A DNA stretch of 64,000 nt, taken from assembly GCA_900314565.1 (NCBI GenBank), contig OMVU01000019.1:50681-114680 (forward strand), written 5' to 3'. The translations under genes were made by a program, and so were the position numbers. Of this stretch, positions 6,475 through 15,240 are shown one piece after another (positions within the stretch are counted from its first letter, which is position 1; each line of letters opens with the position of its first letter). The notes under the pieces are model-generated. The model was not told where the DNA came from. It did no database searches and was given only the letters and a program-made list of their open reading frames with translations. The stretch is from an uncultured Eubacteriales bacterium (GTDB lineage Bacteria; Bacillota; Clostridia; Lachnospirales; Lachnospiraceae).

Positions 6475-8139
6475 TCATTGCTCTTCTTTATCAAATTTTT
6501 TCGCAGCGCGTTCCCGGGCTTCCTTATACGCAAGGGCTGCTTTCTTTGCGCGTTCCTCCGCTGCCCGGTAGGCCTCGGCCGCTTCATCTGCAAGCTTCAT
6601 TGCCTCCAGGGCGGCAGCTTCGGCTTCGCTCAGATCCTTCCCGGAAAGCTCTCCGGATACTTCAGCCTTTTCATCGGGCTCAGCTCTCTCTCCGGGCTCT
6701 CCGGACTTCTCATCTTCCTCAGATTTTTCTCCGGACTTCTCATCTTCCTCAGATTTCTCTCCGGACTTCCCGTGCTTCTCATCTTCCTCAGCTCTCTCTC
6801 CGGGTTTCCCGGGCTTCTCATCCTCAGAAGAGCCCTTCGGAGGCTCCTTATCATCCTTCTCCGATGCCGGAATCCCTGCTTTTTCAAGCTTCTCCCTGAG
6901 CGCCCGGTCAAATAGGACGCCTCCTTTTCTGCTTGATCCGGTGACCAGCCACAGGCCGTCCTTTTTCCTTGCCCACATCTCAGCCGGCTGTACGTAAAGT
7001 GCCAGAAGAAGCCCCAGCATGATCACGATCCCTCCGGCCAGAGCAAGCTTCGAAAACGGCTCGGTCGTGATCTGGATCAGTGTGTAGGACTGAGGATCTG
7101 TGAACCACACCGTCAGATCATCGATCGTAATGTACTCCGAGGCTCCGAGGGCATTCATCCCGATGACCCGTTCGTTGTAGTAGGCAATGTACAGATAATA
7201 AGGATTCCTGAGCTCTGACGTCCTTGTTCCGATCTCCCCGTCTGCATCCATAAAGAAATCCGGATAAAATGCCTGAATGAGGATGGACAGTCCCGGCACT
7301 TCCGTGATCGGCGTCACCTCGCCGACACAGACGACGCCGTTCTGGATCTCCTCGCCGCCCTTTGAGACATGCATGGCCGCCGCCCATCCGGTGGAATTCT
7401 GATAGAACTTCATGCCGAACATGGCCGCCGGATGATTGACGCTGGTCGTCCCGCTCATCTCATCGCCATTCGATACATTCCGCACCGTAAAGTCTGTCGT
7501 GTACTGATCCACGGTCTCGTCGCCGCGCAGATCGATCCTGAAATCATCGATCGTGAGCACGTAACTCGTATCCCCGATCCTCTTTGACTGGCCCGTGACA
7601 CCGTATACGGCCGTCTCGGTCTTCAGCATCTGCCCGACGCCGAAGCCTATGATCAGGATGAGTATTCCCAGATGGCACAGCCATGCCCCCCATATGCCGG
7701 CTTTATTTTTTACGGCATATATGTACTCTGTTCCGTCCTCAAAGCTTCCGGAGACCGTTTTCCTGAATCCCATCTCCGAAAAAAGCCCTGCAGGATCCTT
7801 CTCCGAAGTCCCGTATATTCTGCCGCAGGACTTTTCCCTCTTTTCCGGGACGAACCCCGCCTTCCAGAGACGGATCAGTCCGGGAGCGCGGATCACATTG
7901 CAGAATATCAGATTCAGACAGAGGAATGCGGTGATCACGACGAACCATATACTGTGGAATACATCGTCAAGACCGAACAGCATGATCGCCGCAGCCGCTC
8001 TCTCCCCGTAAGCGGTCGTATACCACGAAAGGGTCTGTCCCTGCGTGATAAAGCTTCCGAACGCGCAGGCCGCTGCCAGCACAAGCAGAAGAATGAGTGC
8101 GAACTGCATCGAGCTCAGAAATTTCAATATTTTTCGCAT
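6475..8139 (-). CDS. resB: Cytochrome c biogenesis protein ResB with charged C-terminal extension
   Basis: A 554-residue membrane protein, the partner of ResC in System II cytochrome c maturation. It opens MRKILKFLSSMQFALILLLV, has further helices near LCLNLIFCNVI and HLGILILIIGFGVG, and carries a large extracytoplasmic domain containing SVNHPAAMFGMKFYQNSTGW. A last helix lies near residue 370. After about residue 415 it carries roughly 140 residues absent from ordinary ResB: acidic/basic repeats (EKSEEDEKSG-like) and then an Ala/Glu/Lys-rich helix. The tail is encoded by ~30-bp tandem repeats at 6690-6825. ATG 8139 is chosen because it precedes the first helix directly; an in-frame start at 8199 would add 20 residues. 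Confidence 0.88.
   Translation of the reverse strand: MRKILKFLSSMQFALILLLVLAAACAFGSFITQGQTLSWYTTAYGERAAAAIMLFGLDDVFHSIWFVVITAFLCLNLIFCNVIRAPGLIRLWKAGFVPEKREKSCGRIYGTSEKDPAGLFSEMGFRKTVSGSFEDGTEYIYAVKNKAGIWGAWLCHLGILILIIGFGVGQMLKTETAVYGVTGQSKRIGDTSYVLTIDDFRIDLRGDETVDQYTTDFTVRNVSNGDEMSGTTSVNHPAAMFGMKFYQNSTGWAAAMHVSKGGEEIQNGVVCVGEVTPITEVPGLSILIQAFYPDFFMDADGEIGTRTSELRNPYYLYIAYYNERVIGMNALGASEYITIDDLTVWFTDPQSYTLIQITTEPFSKLALAGGIVIMLGLLLALYVQPAEMWARKKDGLWLVTGSSRKGGVLFDRALREKLEKAGIPASEKDDKEPPKGSSEDEKPGKPGERAEEDEKHGKSGEKSEEDEKSGEKSEEDEKSGEPGERAEPDEKAEVSGELSGKDLSEAEAAALEAMKLADEAAEAYRAAEERAKKAALAYKEARERAAKKFDKEEQ
6690..6825 (-). repeat. ~30-bp tandem repeats in the resB tail
   Basis: Repeated units of the type TCTCCGGACTTCTCATCTTC (plus-strand reading) encode the EKSEEDEKSG motif. 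Copy number could vary between strains because the units stay in frame. Confidence 0.7.
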
Positions 8140-8285
8140 ATACGGTACTGTCACTTTCCCCGACAGACGGCAGTCTGATCGGAAGTCACCGGAAGACATG
8201 TCCTTCCAAGAAAGAAAGGGCCGATTCCTCAGCCCTTCCCATCAAATAACATCATGCATTGTGCGTTTTGTAAGCGGAGGACATC

Positions 8286-9548
8286 TCACGCAAACAGGAG
8301 AAGCGCCTGATCTGCGAGTCCCTCTGCCGTGTCAAGACATTCATTGGCCAGCTCGGAATTGTGTGCCCCCTCAGCGTTCTCGACATAACAGAAATCCCAG
8401 TACCACTGAGCAGACCTGTAAAGGCTGCGCACCTCATTCAGCTGTTCTTCCGTCATCGTTCCGGCATTGACGGCATCCGTCAGCTTATCGTTCAGATCTG
8501 ACAGCTTCTGTCCGACTTCCGTCTCCCTCTTTGTGACCTGCTCCTGGATTTTTCTGACTGCATTGGTCATGTCCGCATCGCCGTGGCACTGTGTGCAGCT
8601 CTGAAGCAGGGTCTTATTTTCAAGAGGACTCTCCCACGTGTGGCTCAGATAGACGGTCCCGTCCTCGGTCTCCATCTTGGCCATGTGGCAGTCCGCGCAG
8701 GTGAGGGTCGCGGCATGCTTGCCGAGCAGGAATGTCTCCATCTCCGGATGCTGTGCCTTCAGATGGTATGTACCCGTGCTCTCCTGTATCCAGTCAGCAA
8801 AACCGATCGAATTATAGTAATTGAGGATCGCTGTCGGATGCATATTCGCAACACTGTCATACGGCATCGTCGTCGCCTTGTCCTCCGGGCGGAAGTAATA
8901 CTCGATGTGGCACTGTCCGCAGGAGAGGACCGCCGGATCGATTCCCGCCATATCCTCGCCGAGGCACCGCTGCACATACTCATGAGTGATCGTGATCTGC
9001 CCCTTCTTCCCCGCGTCGTTGCCGTGGCAGTTGTAGCAGCTCGTGCTCTCCTCCATCTGGGAGAAGACCTCCCCGAAGTCCATCGAGTAAGCGCCGAGTC
9101 CCTGATCGTTGACGAGTTTTGTGAAATCCGGCGTCTTACAGGTGAGACAGTTGGCAAGCGCGTGCGGACGCTCCGTAGCCGCCACATCCTCCAGACAGTA
9201 GTTGTGCCCGACCGCACTGGTGTAATCCTTCGCGAATCCGAAGCCCTCATAAAGGTTCACAATATACGGATCCTGGTCGATATAGCTCAGTCGGTTATTA
9301 TTCTCCGCGTTCGCGTTCATGGTCTTCACGATCTCCGGATAATACTGCGCCCACTCATCCGCCGAGACGACACCGTTCGCGCGCGCTGCACCCGGAGCCT
9401 CGACCTCTATGAGCGTCGGTACAGCCGCTTTGGCGGCCGGATGGTCGGCGGGCGGATTTGCGATTCGATAAGCGTGCATACCGCCTACCAGCGCAAGAGA
9501 CAGGGCCACCGCCCCTGCAAAGCTGTATATAAATCTTTTATCTGCCAT
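8286..9548 (-). CDS. nrfA: Ammonia-forming cytochrome c nitrite reductase NrfA
   Basis: A 420-residue pentahaem enzyme that reduces nitrite to ammonium with six electrons on the outer face of the membrane. It has one CXXCK catalytic haem site (CLTCK) and four CXXCH sites in order (CYNCH, CGQCH, CADCH, CTQCH), exactly the NrfA pattern. An uncleaved N-terminal helix (FIYSFAGAVALSLALVGG) probably anchors it. Ribosome site AAGGGG lies eight bases before ATG 9548. The order nrfA-resB-resC ties the enzyme to its haem-attachment system. The usual electron-donor partner NrfH is not beside it. A -10 box and two direct repeats lie upstream. Confidence 0.95.
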   Translation of the reverse strand: MADKRFIYSFAGAVALSLALVGGMHAYRIANPPADHPAAKAAVPTLIEVEAPGAARANGVVSADEWAQYYPEIVKTMNANAENNNRLSYIDQDPYIVNLYEGFGFAKDYTSAVGHNYCLEDVAATERPHALANCLTCKTPDFTKLVNDQGLGAYSMDFGEVFSQMEESTSCYNCHGNDAGKKGQITITHEYVQRCLGEDMAGIDPAVLSCGQCHIEYYFRPEDKATTMPYDSVANMHPTAILNYYNSIGFADWIQESTGTYHLKAQHPEMETFLLGKHAATLTCADCHMAKMETEDGTVYLSHTWESPLENKTLLQSCTQCHGDADMTNAVRKIQEQVTKRETEVGQKLSDLNDKLTDAVNAGTMTEEQLNEVRSLYRSAQWYWDFCYVENAEGAHNSELANECLDTAEGLADQALLLFA

Positions 9549-9566
9549 AAAACTACCCCTTCTTTA

Positions 9567-9621
9567 TATACAAACACTTTTCTTTCTGTTCGTTTTATAC
9601 AAACACTCTTCTTTCTGTTCG
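9567..9621 (-). repeat. Two 26-bp direct repeats in the nrfA leader
   Basis: Copies at 9567-9592 and 9596-9621 differ at one base (plus-strand unit TATACAAACACTYTTCTTTC and six more bases), with a period of 29. They lie between the nrfA ribosome site and its probable promoter, so they are in the 5' untranslated region. Confidence 0.75.
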
Positions 9622-9786
9622 GATTCCCAAAAGCCGGAATCAGGAAAGTGTGCACGATGGCATCTCATTCCCCGTATTGAGGCCCCGGCAGTTCAGGAAG
9701 CGGGAATCCTTCCAGTCACTTCATCTTATTCGGCTCATTGTCCGCCCCCATGCCCGAGGGCACACTTCACCCCTGAAATCACTTTT

Positions 9787-9822
9787 ATTATAACAAAATA
9801 GTAAAGGATTTTCACACACTAA
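9787..9822 (-). promoter_or_regulatory. Possible nrfA-resBC promoter
   Basis: A perfect minus-strand TATAAT (9792-9787) is preceded by AT-rich sequence, but no good -35 box is present at 17-18 bases. This suggests an activator-dependent promoter. The leader would be about 230 bases long. Confidence 0.4.
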
Positions 9823-10028
9823 TCAATAGACATCCGCTAAATTTTCTATACGCTTTTCCTGATTTTTTCCTTCCTACTCTTCACTGCCCGGATCATGGGA
9901 ATTCTGCATTATAGAATCAGGAACGCCTCGACGCTTGCAGAACGCACCAAGAAAGGGAATTGAATGAACAGGGAAAGCGTACATTTTTTGCAATTACCGG
10001 CTTTCACGCCAGGTTCCCTATTTTGAGC
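9823..10028. other. Intergenic stretch between nrfA and ppaC promoters
   Basis: No gene is seen. The segment holds one copy of the recurring intergenic 10-mer CAGGAACGCC (9918-9927), followed by CTCGACGCTTGCAG. Confidence 0.4.
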
Positions 10029-10058
10029 TTGTGTCTCCTCGAAAGCAGGGCGTATTAT
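10029..10058 (+). promoter_or_regulatory. Possible ppaC promoter
   Basis: TTGTGT (10029-10034) and TATTAT (10053-10058) lie 18 bases apart, about 60 bases before the ppaC start. The match is moderate. Confidence 0.3.
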
Positions 10059-10118
10059 TAGAGCAGTTAGAGGCAACAGTCATCTCACTTATTGCATACA
10101 ACGAAAAGGACATTGTTT

Positions 10119-11762
10119 ATGAATACCATCGATCCGATCTATATCACCGGTCACCTTCATCCGGATACCGACTCCATCGCTTCCGCGATTGCCTACAGCT
10201 TTTTCAAGCGCGCGATGGGGGTCCGGGCAATTCCCTGCCGTCTCGGGAAGCTCAATGCGGAATCTTCCTATCTCCTGAAACGTTTCGGCTTTGAGGAGCC
10301 GATGCTCCTCACGGATGCGCGCGTCTGCCTCAGCGAGATCAAGCTGGATCCTCTCCGCTATTTCAAGCCGGACACGACGATCTTCGAAGCCCTTCAGGAA
10401 ATGAACACCGGTCACTTCACCTACTGCGGTATCGTCGACGATGAGATGCATCTCGTCGGTCTCGTCACCAAAAGCGATATCGCTGCCGTAGGGCTGGGCG
10501 ATACAGCCTACAACATTGATATCCTGAGCAAAGTATCTCCCGAGGACATCGCCCGGACGATCGACGGAAAGATCCTTTTTAATGATCCGGAAATGCAGAT
10601 CAACGGCAGGGTCAGCATGCTGGCCATGGCCGAAAAGAGCCGTATCGAAGACTACGATATCAGCGGCCGGATCGTGATCATCGGCGATTATGCCGAGGCC
10701 CAGAAGGCCGTGATCCGGAAGGGGGCCGGACTCCTCATCATTGTCTGGGCTGAAGGCGTCGATGAGGAAGTCCTCGCGCTTGCAAAAGAGCACCATTGCC
10801 CGATCATCCTCTCCGGTCATGGCGCGATGAACACTTCCCGTTATCTGTTCTTCGCCCCGGAAGTCCGTCACATCATGAAGACGGACCTGATCACCTTCAC
10901 GACCAATGAGCTGGCAGAGGACGTCGGTGCCAAGATGATGCGCAGCCGGTACCACATTTATCCGGTTGTCACGCCGGACAAAAAGCTCTTCGGATATGCC
11001 GCGCGCTACCATATCATGAACTGCGAGAATAAGAAGATCATCATGGTCGACCACAATGAATTCTCCCAGTCTGTCCGCGCGATCGAGAAAGCCCGCGTCC
11101 TCGAGGTACTGGACCATCACCGCATCAACGATTTTTCGACGACGCAGCCGGTCACCTTCAGAAATGAGATCGTCGGTTCGACCGCCACGATCGTCGCGAC
11201 GATCTACAGGGAAAATCAGATCCCGATCCCGCAGAATCTCGCAGGACTTCTGCTCGGCGCTCTGCTCTCGGACACGATGAATTTCCACTCCCCGACCACG
11301 ACGGACAAGGACCGGCAGACCGCCAATATTCTCGCAGCCATGGCTGACCTCGATATCGACGAATTTGCGAAGGATATGTTCGCAGTCACCGCGAACACGG
11401 AGGGCCGTACGCTCACGGAAATGCTGAATCAGGATATGAAGATCTACGATGTCCGGGAGACAAAATTCTCGATCTCCCAGGTCATCGTCACTTCAACGAA
11501 AGATCTTCCGGATGAGAAGGCCTCCATCACATCCACTGTCGAGGCGTTCGCCGACAAAAAGCAGCTTGACCTGGCAGTTCTCGTCTTCACGAGCATTCTG
11601 GAGAACGGCTCTGTCGTCTATTACGGCGGGAACCGGGCGATGTGGGCACATGAGGCTTTCCCGGACGAAAACAATGAGGAGCATAGCTTCCAGGACGGTC
11701 TGCTGTCCAGGAAGCAGCAGATCCTGCCGGCGCTTACGAAGGTGATTTCCTCCTACTCATAA
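10119..11762 (+). CDS. ppaC: Manganese-dependent (family II) inorganic pyrophosphatase with CBS-DRTGG insert
   Basis: A 547-residue cytoplasmic enzyme that hydrolyses PPi to two phosphates, pulling biosynthetic reactions forward. Metal-binding motifs are GHLHPDTDS (residues ~11-19), DHNEF (~309) and DHHRINDF (~332); the DHHA2 phosphate-binding domain is at the C terminus. Between the N-terminal DHH part and DHNEF lie a CBS domain (~70-130), a DRTGG domain and a second CBS domain (~250-300), which bind adenine nucleotides in this subfamily and regulate activity. Length matches CBS-PPases. ATG 10119 follows AAAAGGA at nine bases. Confidence 0.93.
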   Translation: MNTIDPIYITGHLHPDTDSIASAIAYSFFKRAMGVRAIPCRLGKLNAESSYLLKRFGFEEPMLLTDARVCLSEIKLDPLRYFKPDTTIFEALQEMNTGHFTYCGIVDDEMHLVGLVTKSDIAAVGLGDTAYNIDILSKVSPEDIARTIDGKILFNDPEMQINGRVSMLAMAEKSRIEDYDISGRIVIIGDYAEAQKAVIRKGAGLLIIVWAEGVDEEVLALAKEHHCPIILSGHGAMNTSRYLFFAPEVRHIMKTDLITFTTNELAEDVGAKMMRSRYHIYPVVTPDKKLFGYAARYHIMNCENKKIIMVDHNEFSQSVRAIEKARVLEVLDHHRINDFSTTQPVTFRNEIVGSTATIVATIYRENQIPIPQNLAGLLLGALLSDTMNFHSPTTTDKDRQTANILAAMADLDIDEFAKDMFAVTANTEGRTLTEMLNQDMKIYDVRETKFSISQVIVTSTKDLPDEKASITSTVEAFADKKQLDLAVLVFTSILENGSVVYYGGNRAMWAHEAFPDENNEEHSFQDGLLSRKQQILPALTKVISSYS

Positions 11763-11962
11763 ATGACAGCCGGCTCAGCCCGAATGATGCCGGAATGATG
11801 CAGGCATCGGACCCCGGACCTTCTGCCGGTGAGACCGGCGTCAGGAACGCTCCCGCGATCGTCATGCGCTGTGCGTTCATCATGTACCTGCGCGAGGAGC
11901 ATCCTGAGTCAGAAATCATTAAAATTGATAACAGGCGATATAAAAATCGTATATATTTCAGT

Positions 11963-12010
11963 AAAACCGCGGGATCTCTCTGTCTTGACAGAAAAGACCC
12001 GCGGTTTTAT
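11963..12010 (+). terminator. Intrinsic terminator after ppaC
   Basis: Arms AAAACCGCGGG and CCCGCGGTTTT around a loop of about 24 bases, followed by TTTTATC. It is about 200 bases beyond the ppaC stop and 155 before the ECF gene. The flanking A-run makes it potentially bidirectional. Confidence 0.65.
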
Positions 12011-12150
12011 CATCTTGATATTGAAAAAGCCAACAAAAAAGATTCGAATCCGGACAGCCGGCAGGCCCTTGAAGATCCAGGAACGCCTCGACGTTCCTGC
12101 TGCGACGCGCAAGGTGCGAAGCAGCTGCCCATCGAATGAAAACCTCAGCG
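12011..12150 (+). promoter_or_regulatory. Leader of the ECF S-component gene
   Basis: Two hairpins stand before the ribosome site: CAGGAACG/CGTTCCTG at 12078-12099, built on the recurring CAGGAACGCC motif, and GCTGC/GCAGC at about 12099-12125. No known riboswitch class was recognised. Confidence 0.3.
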
Positions 12151-12164
12151 AAAAGGAGGCATTT

Positions 12165-12686
12165 ATGACAGACACAAAAATCTCGCGCCTTTCGCTCGGC
12201 GCACTCTTTGCATCCCTCGTCTTTATCGGGACGTTCATTTTGAAAATACCTACCCCCGGCACCGGTGGATACATCCACCCCGGAGACGCGCTGGTCATTC
12301 TCTCCGGCGTATTCCTGGGACCAAACTACGGTTTTCTGGCAGCTGCCGTCGGTTCGGCACTTGCAGATATCCTCGGAGGATATGTTTTCTACGCTCCGAT
12401 CACGTTCGCTGTCAAAGGCTGCATCGCACTCCTTGCAGCAATCGCTTTCAGAAAGCTTGCGAAAACGCACTCGCCGAGCGCCGCGCTCATGGCCGGCGGC
12501 GTCATTGACATCCTCTTTACCGTACTTGGCTACGGAATCCCGGAGGCATTGATCTACGGACCTGCCGGTGCGCTGGCTTCTGCATTCCCGAATTTTGTTC
12601 AGGGACTGTCCGGTATGCTTCTCGCTATGGTCCTCTATCCGATTCTCAGGACGGTACTAACGAGAATCCCGCACAGCGTATCCTGA
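12165..12686 (+). CDS. ECF transporter S component (vitamin uptake)
   Basis: A 173-residue membrane protein with about five to six helices, the substrate-capturing subunit of an energy-coupling factor importer. The segment IHPGDALVILSGVFLGPNYG, with AAAVGSALADILGGY after it, is typical of the ECF riboflavin-transporter-like S-component family, whose members import various vitamins or their precursors. Ribosome site AAAAGGAGG lies seven bases before ATG 12165. No EcfA or EcfT genes are nearby, so it would use a shared module encoded elsewhere. The ligand cannot be told from sequence. Confidence 0.82.
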   Translation: MTDTKISRLSLGALFASLVFIGTFILKIPTPGTGGYIHPGDALVILSGVFLGPNYGFLAAAVGSALADILGGYVFYAPITFAVKGCIALLAAIAFRKLAKTHSPSAALMAGGVIDILFTVLGYGIPEALIYGPAGALASAFPNFVQGLSGMLLAMVLYPILRTVLTRIPHSVS

Positions 12687-12747
12687 AAAATAAGAAAGAT
12701 CCCGCTCCGACCTGACGGTCGTAAAAGCGGGATCTTTCTTATTTTTC
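12686..12747. terminator. Bidirectional terminator between the ECF gene and the V-ATPase operon
   Basis: A long stem pairs AAAATAAGAAAGATCCCGCT with AGCGGGATCTTTCTTATTTT. T-runs are present on both strands, serving the convergent genes ending at 12686 and 12769. Confidence 0.85.
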
Positions 12748-12768
12748 TCATTGTGCAATACTCGTGAC

Positions 12769-15240
12769 TTACTCCTTGATCGTCTGCTGCGGCTTCACAT
12801 AGCTCACGAACACGTTGCCGGCCGCCTGAAACTCCGCGCGGCTGTCATTGATTCCCACATAGACGTGAGAGCCGTCCGCGTAATTAAACCGACGCGTGTT
12901 GTAATTATCGTAGCCGACGATGATCGAGACACTCCCGTCCGCCAGCAGTCCTGCGACTGCGCGGCCCTGGGATACTTCGTAGAGCACCTGATCCAGAGAG
13001 CAGCCGGAAAGGTTCATCGCCGTCCCGCCGTCACCGAAGAGCTGCTGGATCTCATTCACATTAATCGACCCGGAGAGGATCGGATACGGAATATCCTCGT
13101 TGTAGAGATCATTTTTTTCAGGGAGGTTTCCCCGTTCGTAGATATACTGTCCTTCGTTGTTCACGACGACGCCGACCATCGAATCGGCAGTCATGATCGC
13201 ATTGGCAGGATCCGTCATGACTCTCTGCAGATCTCCGTAGGCGTAGACGTAATAGAGCGGATATCCGTCATTCGTGACAATGCCAAGATCGACAACATTC
13301 CTGCCGGACGACGATGACATGCGGAAGTCCGTGACAAGCGGACTCAGGTTCCGCTGCTGGTCAGACATCTGCAGAGTAATGACTGCTCCCTGCCGCCCGG
13401 TAACGGCGACTGCCACCCCGATCTCCGACTTGGCGACCTGCCGGTTGTTCATAATGTTATCCGTCGGTGCCGGCAGATAGCCATACTCCGTCATCGTGAC
13501 GCGGGACATCTCGACAAGCCCTTCCGTGATCGTGACATTCGTCACCCAGCAGTTCGCCGGATTATAATCCTTGACCAGCTCGCCGGAGAAGCTCTCGATC
13601 TTCAGTTCCTTCATCGCGAAGAGAACATTACCGGCAGGCAGCACCTGGATGTCGGGAATATTGGCGAGTCCGTAAATAAAGTCGTCGTTGATAAATCCGA
13701 GCGCCCGCAGATACTGGTCCGCACCGGCTGTGATCTCACGCTGCTCCTCTGTCTCAAGGTTCATCAGAGTGATCCTGGTCGAAGCGGACGGCTGCATTTC
13801 CTGCATCCATGCGATCAGGCTGTTCGTCCCTGACGACACGAAGCAGTCCGGATTCATGTTCTCGACGATCTGGCGGCTTCCGCCCTCGTCTGTATTCACA
13901 GCATAGACCGTGCGGTTCAGATAGAGGAATGCAGTACCTCTGGAATTGACATAGCAGAGCCGCTCCATATCCGCCTTCAGATACTCATAGGACATCGGAT
14001 AGGAAATGAACCCCTTCTCCTCCACCGTCTGCCCGTCTCCGGAATAGTGACACACGGACACGCCCATGTGCCCTTCATGCCTGCCTCGGTTCATGTAGCC
14101 GTAGACGACGAAATCGATGTCGCCGGATTCCGAGACCCGGATGATCTTGATCCCGTAATCATTGTGGTCGTATCTCTCGTCCGAGTCCTCCGAGATCTGA
14201 TGGAATGTAAAGACTGCGGAAAGCTTTTCGGCCGCCTCGTTGTACTCCCACAGTGAATTGTCCGCCACAAAAGCAACGATGTTGGATTCCGCGTTGGACA
14301 TGTACTGGACATCCTTTTTGTTCACACCGAGGAACACACCTGTCGCGCTGATCGATCCGCCGGCACCGTCATAGATCTGGATCGCCTCCCTCTCAAAATT
14401 GAGAAGCATGATACGGTCATTGAAATAGCGCATGCGGTAAAATTCCCAGACATGGTAGTACTCTGTCCGGTCGTTTTTCCCGACGGCGCTTATGATGTAG
14501 TCGTTGACGATCGAGCAGGTCGTCTGATTGATCTCCCTGATCTCAGGGATCGCCTTGTGATAGATCTGCGGTTTAAGATTTCCCCAGGTCACCTGGTCAA
14601 GAGACGATCTGATGTCCACTGTCGTATAGGAATTGTTCGTGACGGTCGGATCAGATTCCAGATACGCGTTCAGCTCTCCGGCGTTCGGCTTGTCCAGGCA
14701 TGTCTCATAGAAATTGTAGACAAAGTCCACATATTTCTCAGTGAGAAGATCGGCGCGCTGGAGAAGTCTTGAATAATAGTAGATGTCTCCCTCCGGCGTA
14801 CTGATGATGAACTTGATCGGATATTCCCGGTTCATCAGGATAGGCTCCGCCAGTGAGATCTCCGCCGTCCTGTATTCGCCGTCCTCACGGAAGTTCCCGA
14901 TTTTCGCGTTTTCAATGACAACGCCCGTATCCGGCGCCGTAACCTCGTAAGAAACGGAATCCACACGGTTCCCGAACGCTTTATAGGAGACGGATATTTT
15001 CCGGTCCGTCGTCATCGGTATGATGCCGTCCCGCATGTTGATCGAAGCCATCGGCTCCTTATAGCCATACATGCGGTTCACCCTGCTGCCTTCAATATTT
15101 ACACACATGACAGGAAGCGTCGAATCCTGAAGATCCGACGCACTCTCTGTCACCTGTGTATTCATAAAATGTGAAAATATAAATACTCCGCCGATGAAAA
15201 CGGCAATTAGAACAACGATATTAAGAATTCTGTTTCTCAC
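12769..15240 (-). CDS. Uncharacterised 823-residue membrane-anchored extracytoplasmic protein, last gene of the V-ATPase operon
   Basis: It starts with a signal anchor (ILNIVVLIAVFIGGVFIF) and is otherwise predicted outside the membrane. The middle has recurring beta-strand blocks such as SNIVAFVADNSLWEYNEAAE and SLIAWMQEMQPSASTRITLM, which suggest a beta-propeller. The C-terminal ~120 residues (from about LSGSINVNEIQQLFGDGGTA) resemble a degenerate C39-like peptidase fold: GCSLDQVLYEVSQGRAV, then VSIIVGYDNYNTRRF, with no convincing catalytic Cys/His pair. The ATG overlaps the end of atpD by 20 bases, so it is translationally linked to the ATPase genes. Function unknown; the fold statements are inference. 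Confidence 0.7.
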   Translation of the reverse strand: MRNRILNIVVLIAVFIGGVFIFSHFMNTQVTESASDLQDSTLPVMCVNIEGSRVNRMYGYKEPMASINMRDGIIPMTTDRKISVSYKAFGNRVDSVSYEVTAPDTGVVIENAKIGNFREDGEYRTAEISLAEPILMNREYPIKFIISTPEGDIYYYSRLLQRADLLTEKYVDFVYNFYETCLDKPNAGELNAYLESDPTVTNNSYTTVDIRSSLDQVTWGNLKPQIYHKAIPEIREINQTTCSIVNDYIISAVGKNDRTEYYHVWEFYRMRYFNDRIMLLNFEREAIQIYDGAGGSISATGVFLGVNKKDVQYMSNAESNIVAFVADNSLWEYNEAAEKLSAVFTFHQISEDSDERYDHNDYGIKIIRVSESGDIDFVVYGYMNRGRHEGHMGVSVCHYSGDGQTVEEKGFISYPMSYEYLKADMERLCYVNSRGTAFLYLNRTVYAVNTDEGGSRQIVENMNPDCFVSSGTNSLIAWMQEMQPSASTRITLMNLETEEQREITAGADQYLRALGFINDDFIYGLANIPDIQVLPAGNVLFAMKELKIESFSGELVKDYNPANCWVTNVTITEGLVEMSRVTMTEYGYLPAPTDNIMNNRQVAKSEIGVAVAVTGRQGAVITLQMSDQQRNLSPLVTDFRMSSSSGRNVVDLGIVTNDGYPLYYVYAYGDLQRVMTDPANAIMTADSMVGVVVNNEGQYIYERGNLPEKNDLYNEDIPYPILSGSINVNEIQQLFGDGGTAMNLSGCSLDQVLYEVSQGRAVAGLLADGSVSIIVGYDNYNTRRFNYADGSHVYVGINDSRAEFQAAGNVFVSYVKPQQTIKE

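Noticed and set aside
12041-12052. GATTCGAATCC resembling a tRNA T-loop
   Set aside because: No acceptor stem, D-arm or anticodon arm can be drawn around it.
11795-12139. Plus-strand 114-codon frame between ppaC and the ECF gene
   Set aside because: It runs straight through an intrinsic terminator and hairpins and has no ribosome site.
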